Notes under the pieces: generated by a model | What the model was told of the DNA's origin: nothing | Databases searched by the model: none | The model's input: the letters and a program-made list of their open reading frames with translations, nothing else | Translations under genes and position numbers: made by a program | Source of the DNA: Mongoliibacter ruber | Lineage (GTDB): Bacteria > Bacteroidota > Bacteroidia > Cytophagales > Cyclobacteriaceae | Direction: 5' to 3' | Length of the DNA stretch: 64,000 bases | NCBI RefSeq assembly: GCF_003003005.1 | Contig: NZ_PVTR01000010.1 | Span: forward strand, 122,278-186,277 | Shown here: positions 63,645-64,000 of the stretch, piece after piece | Numbering within the stretch: the first letter of the stretch is position 1 | How the letters are laid out: each line of letters starts with the position of its first letter

Positions 63645-64000
63645 TTTCTTTTTTTAGACTTGGTTTTTGTATAAATACAATCATATCATTATAAACAGAT
63701 ATTCATTGATACCTGCCCGGGTTGTATATTTATTCTATGGTTCGAAATCACTGGTTAATTCTATTATTTAGACTCTACTGGTATGAATGCGGATATACAT
63801 TTATTCCTATTAACAACTGAAAAATCAATCCTTTTTTTGGAAACTCTTAAGTATCGAAAATAACTGCTTGGAAGCTATTTGAATTGAAAGACTAAAGATA
63901 TTTTTTTCTATGTTAAATTACTAGCAAGAAGGTGTTTTTTTATCTTTTGTTTACTACTTTAATTACCGTCAGGCAAAGCGGAACCAGGCTCTGCTGGAGA
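63645..64000. other. Non-coding end of the window
   Basis: 356 nt after the last surface gene, AT-rich, with no supported gene or clear hairpin. The last ~35 nt are more GC-rich and could be the edge of another feature. Confidence 0.4.

Noticed and set aside
63959..64000. Minus-strand open end of 13 codons ending in TAA at 63959-63961
   Set aside because: Too short at the window edge to call a gene; only the local rise in GC is notable.

Overview
The window looks like a chromosomal segment of a Bacteroidota bacterium, most likely order Cytophagales (Cyclobacteriaceae/Algoriphagus-like). The signs are three secreted proteins with type IX secretion (T9SS) C-terminal sorting domains, an Oar-like TonB receptor, a bacterial geranylgeranylglyceryl-phosphate synthase, YtxJ of the bacillithiol system, DUF4403 and DUF6922-type proteins, LytS/LytTR signalling, almost no Shine-Dalgarno sites, and several TAnnTTTG -7 promoter elements. 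Lineage is inferred from gene content only. I saw no rRNA, tRNA, CRISPR array, complete insertion sequence or prophage.

Layout. 1-8.7 kb is an acetate module: the end of an acetate/cation symporter, a small membrane protein, a CrbS-like transporter-histidine kinase broken by one in-frame TAA, a receiver-only regulator, acetyl-CoA synthetase, a cNMP/CBS/DUF294 sensor-nucleotidyltransferase and a DEDDh exonuclease. 8.8-15.1 kb, on the minus strand, is a signalling cluster in which a histidine kinase, a cNMP-binding patatin phospholipase, a receiver and a receiver-adenylate cyclase could form one phospho-to-cAMP-to-lipase circuit, followed by YitT and HD-domain genes. 15-25.5 kb holds housekeeping and envelope genes (CysQ-like, serine hydrolase, SDR, DUF4403 lipoprotein, YtxJ, a large TonB receptor, YhhN, fasciclin).

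25.6-35.7 kb has pheS, a degenerate intergenic repeat, the GGGP synthase operon with two small membrane proteins, a Cys-cluster protein, a LOG-family hydrolase, a lytic transglycosylase, an AsmA-like protein and uvrA. 35.8-38.5 kb is a LytS kinase with two LytTR regulators. 39-41.4 kb has PhoH and a decayed stretch with a frameshifted ParE toxin remnant. 41.4-49.2 kb, on the minus strand, has a PLP decarboxylase, aroE, a DUF368 transporter, an orphan phosphosulfolactate synthase, a TPR protein and a three-gene polysaccharide operon. hflX follows.

50.7-53.7 kb holds the best candidate for an undescribed system: a TPR-like CHAT protease with an intact His/Cys dyad, followed 12 nt later by a 164-residue protein with one hydrophobic segment. 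This layout suggests a protease and its membrane-active target. The window ends with three tandem T9SS-exported surface proteins (54.2-63.6 kb) that share a C-terminal cassette but carry different displayed regions. Two of them contain long polyglycine domains like those of phage tail-tip adhesins.
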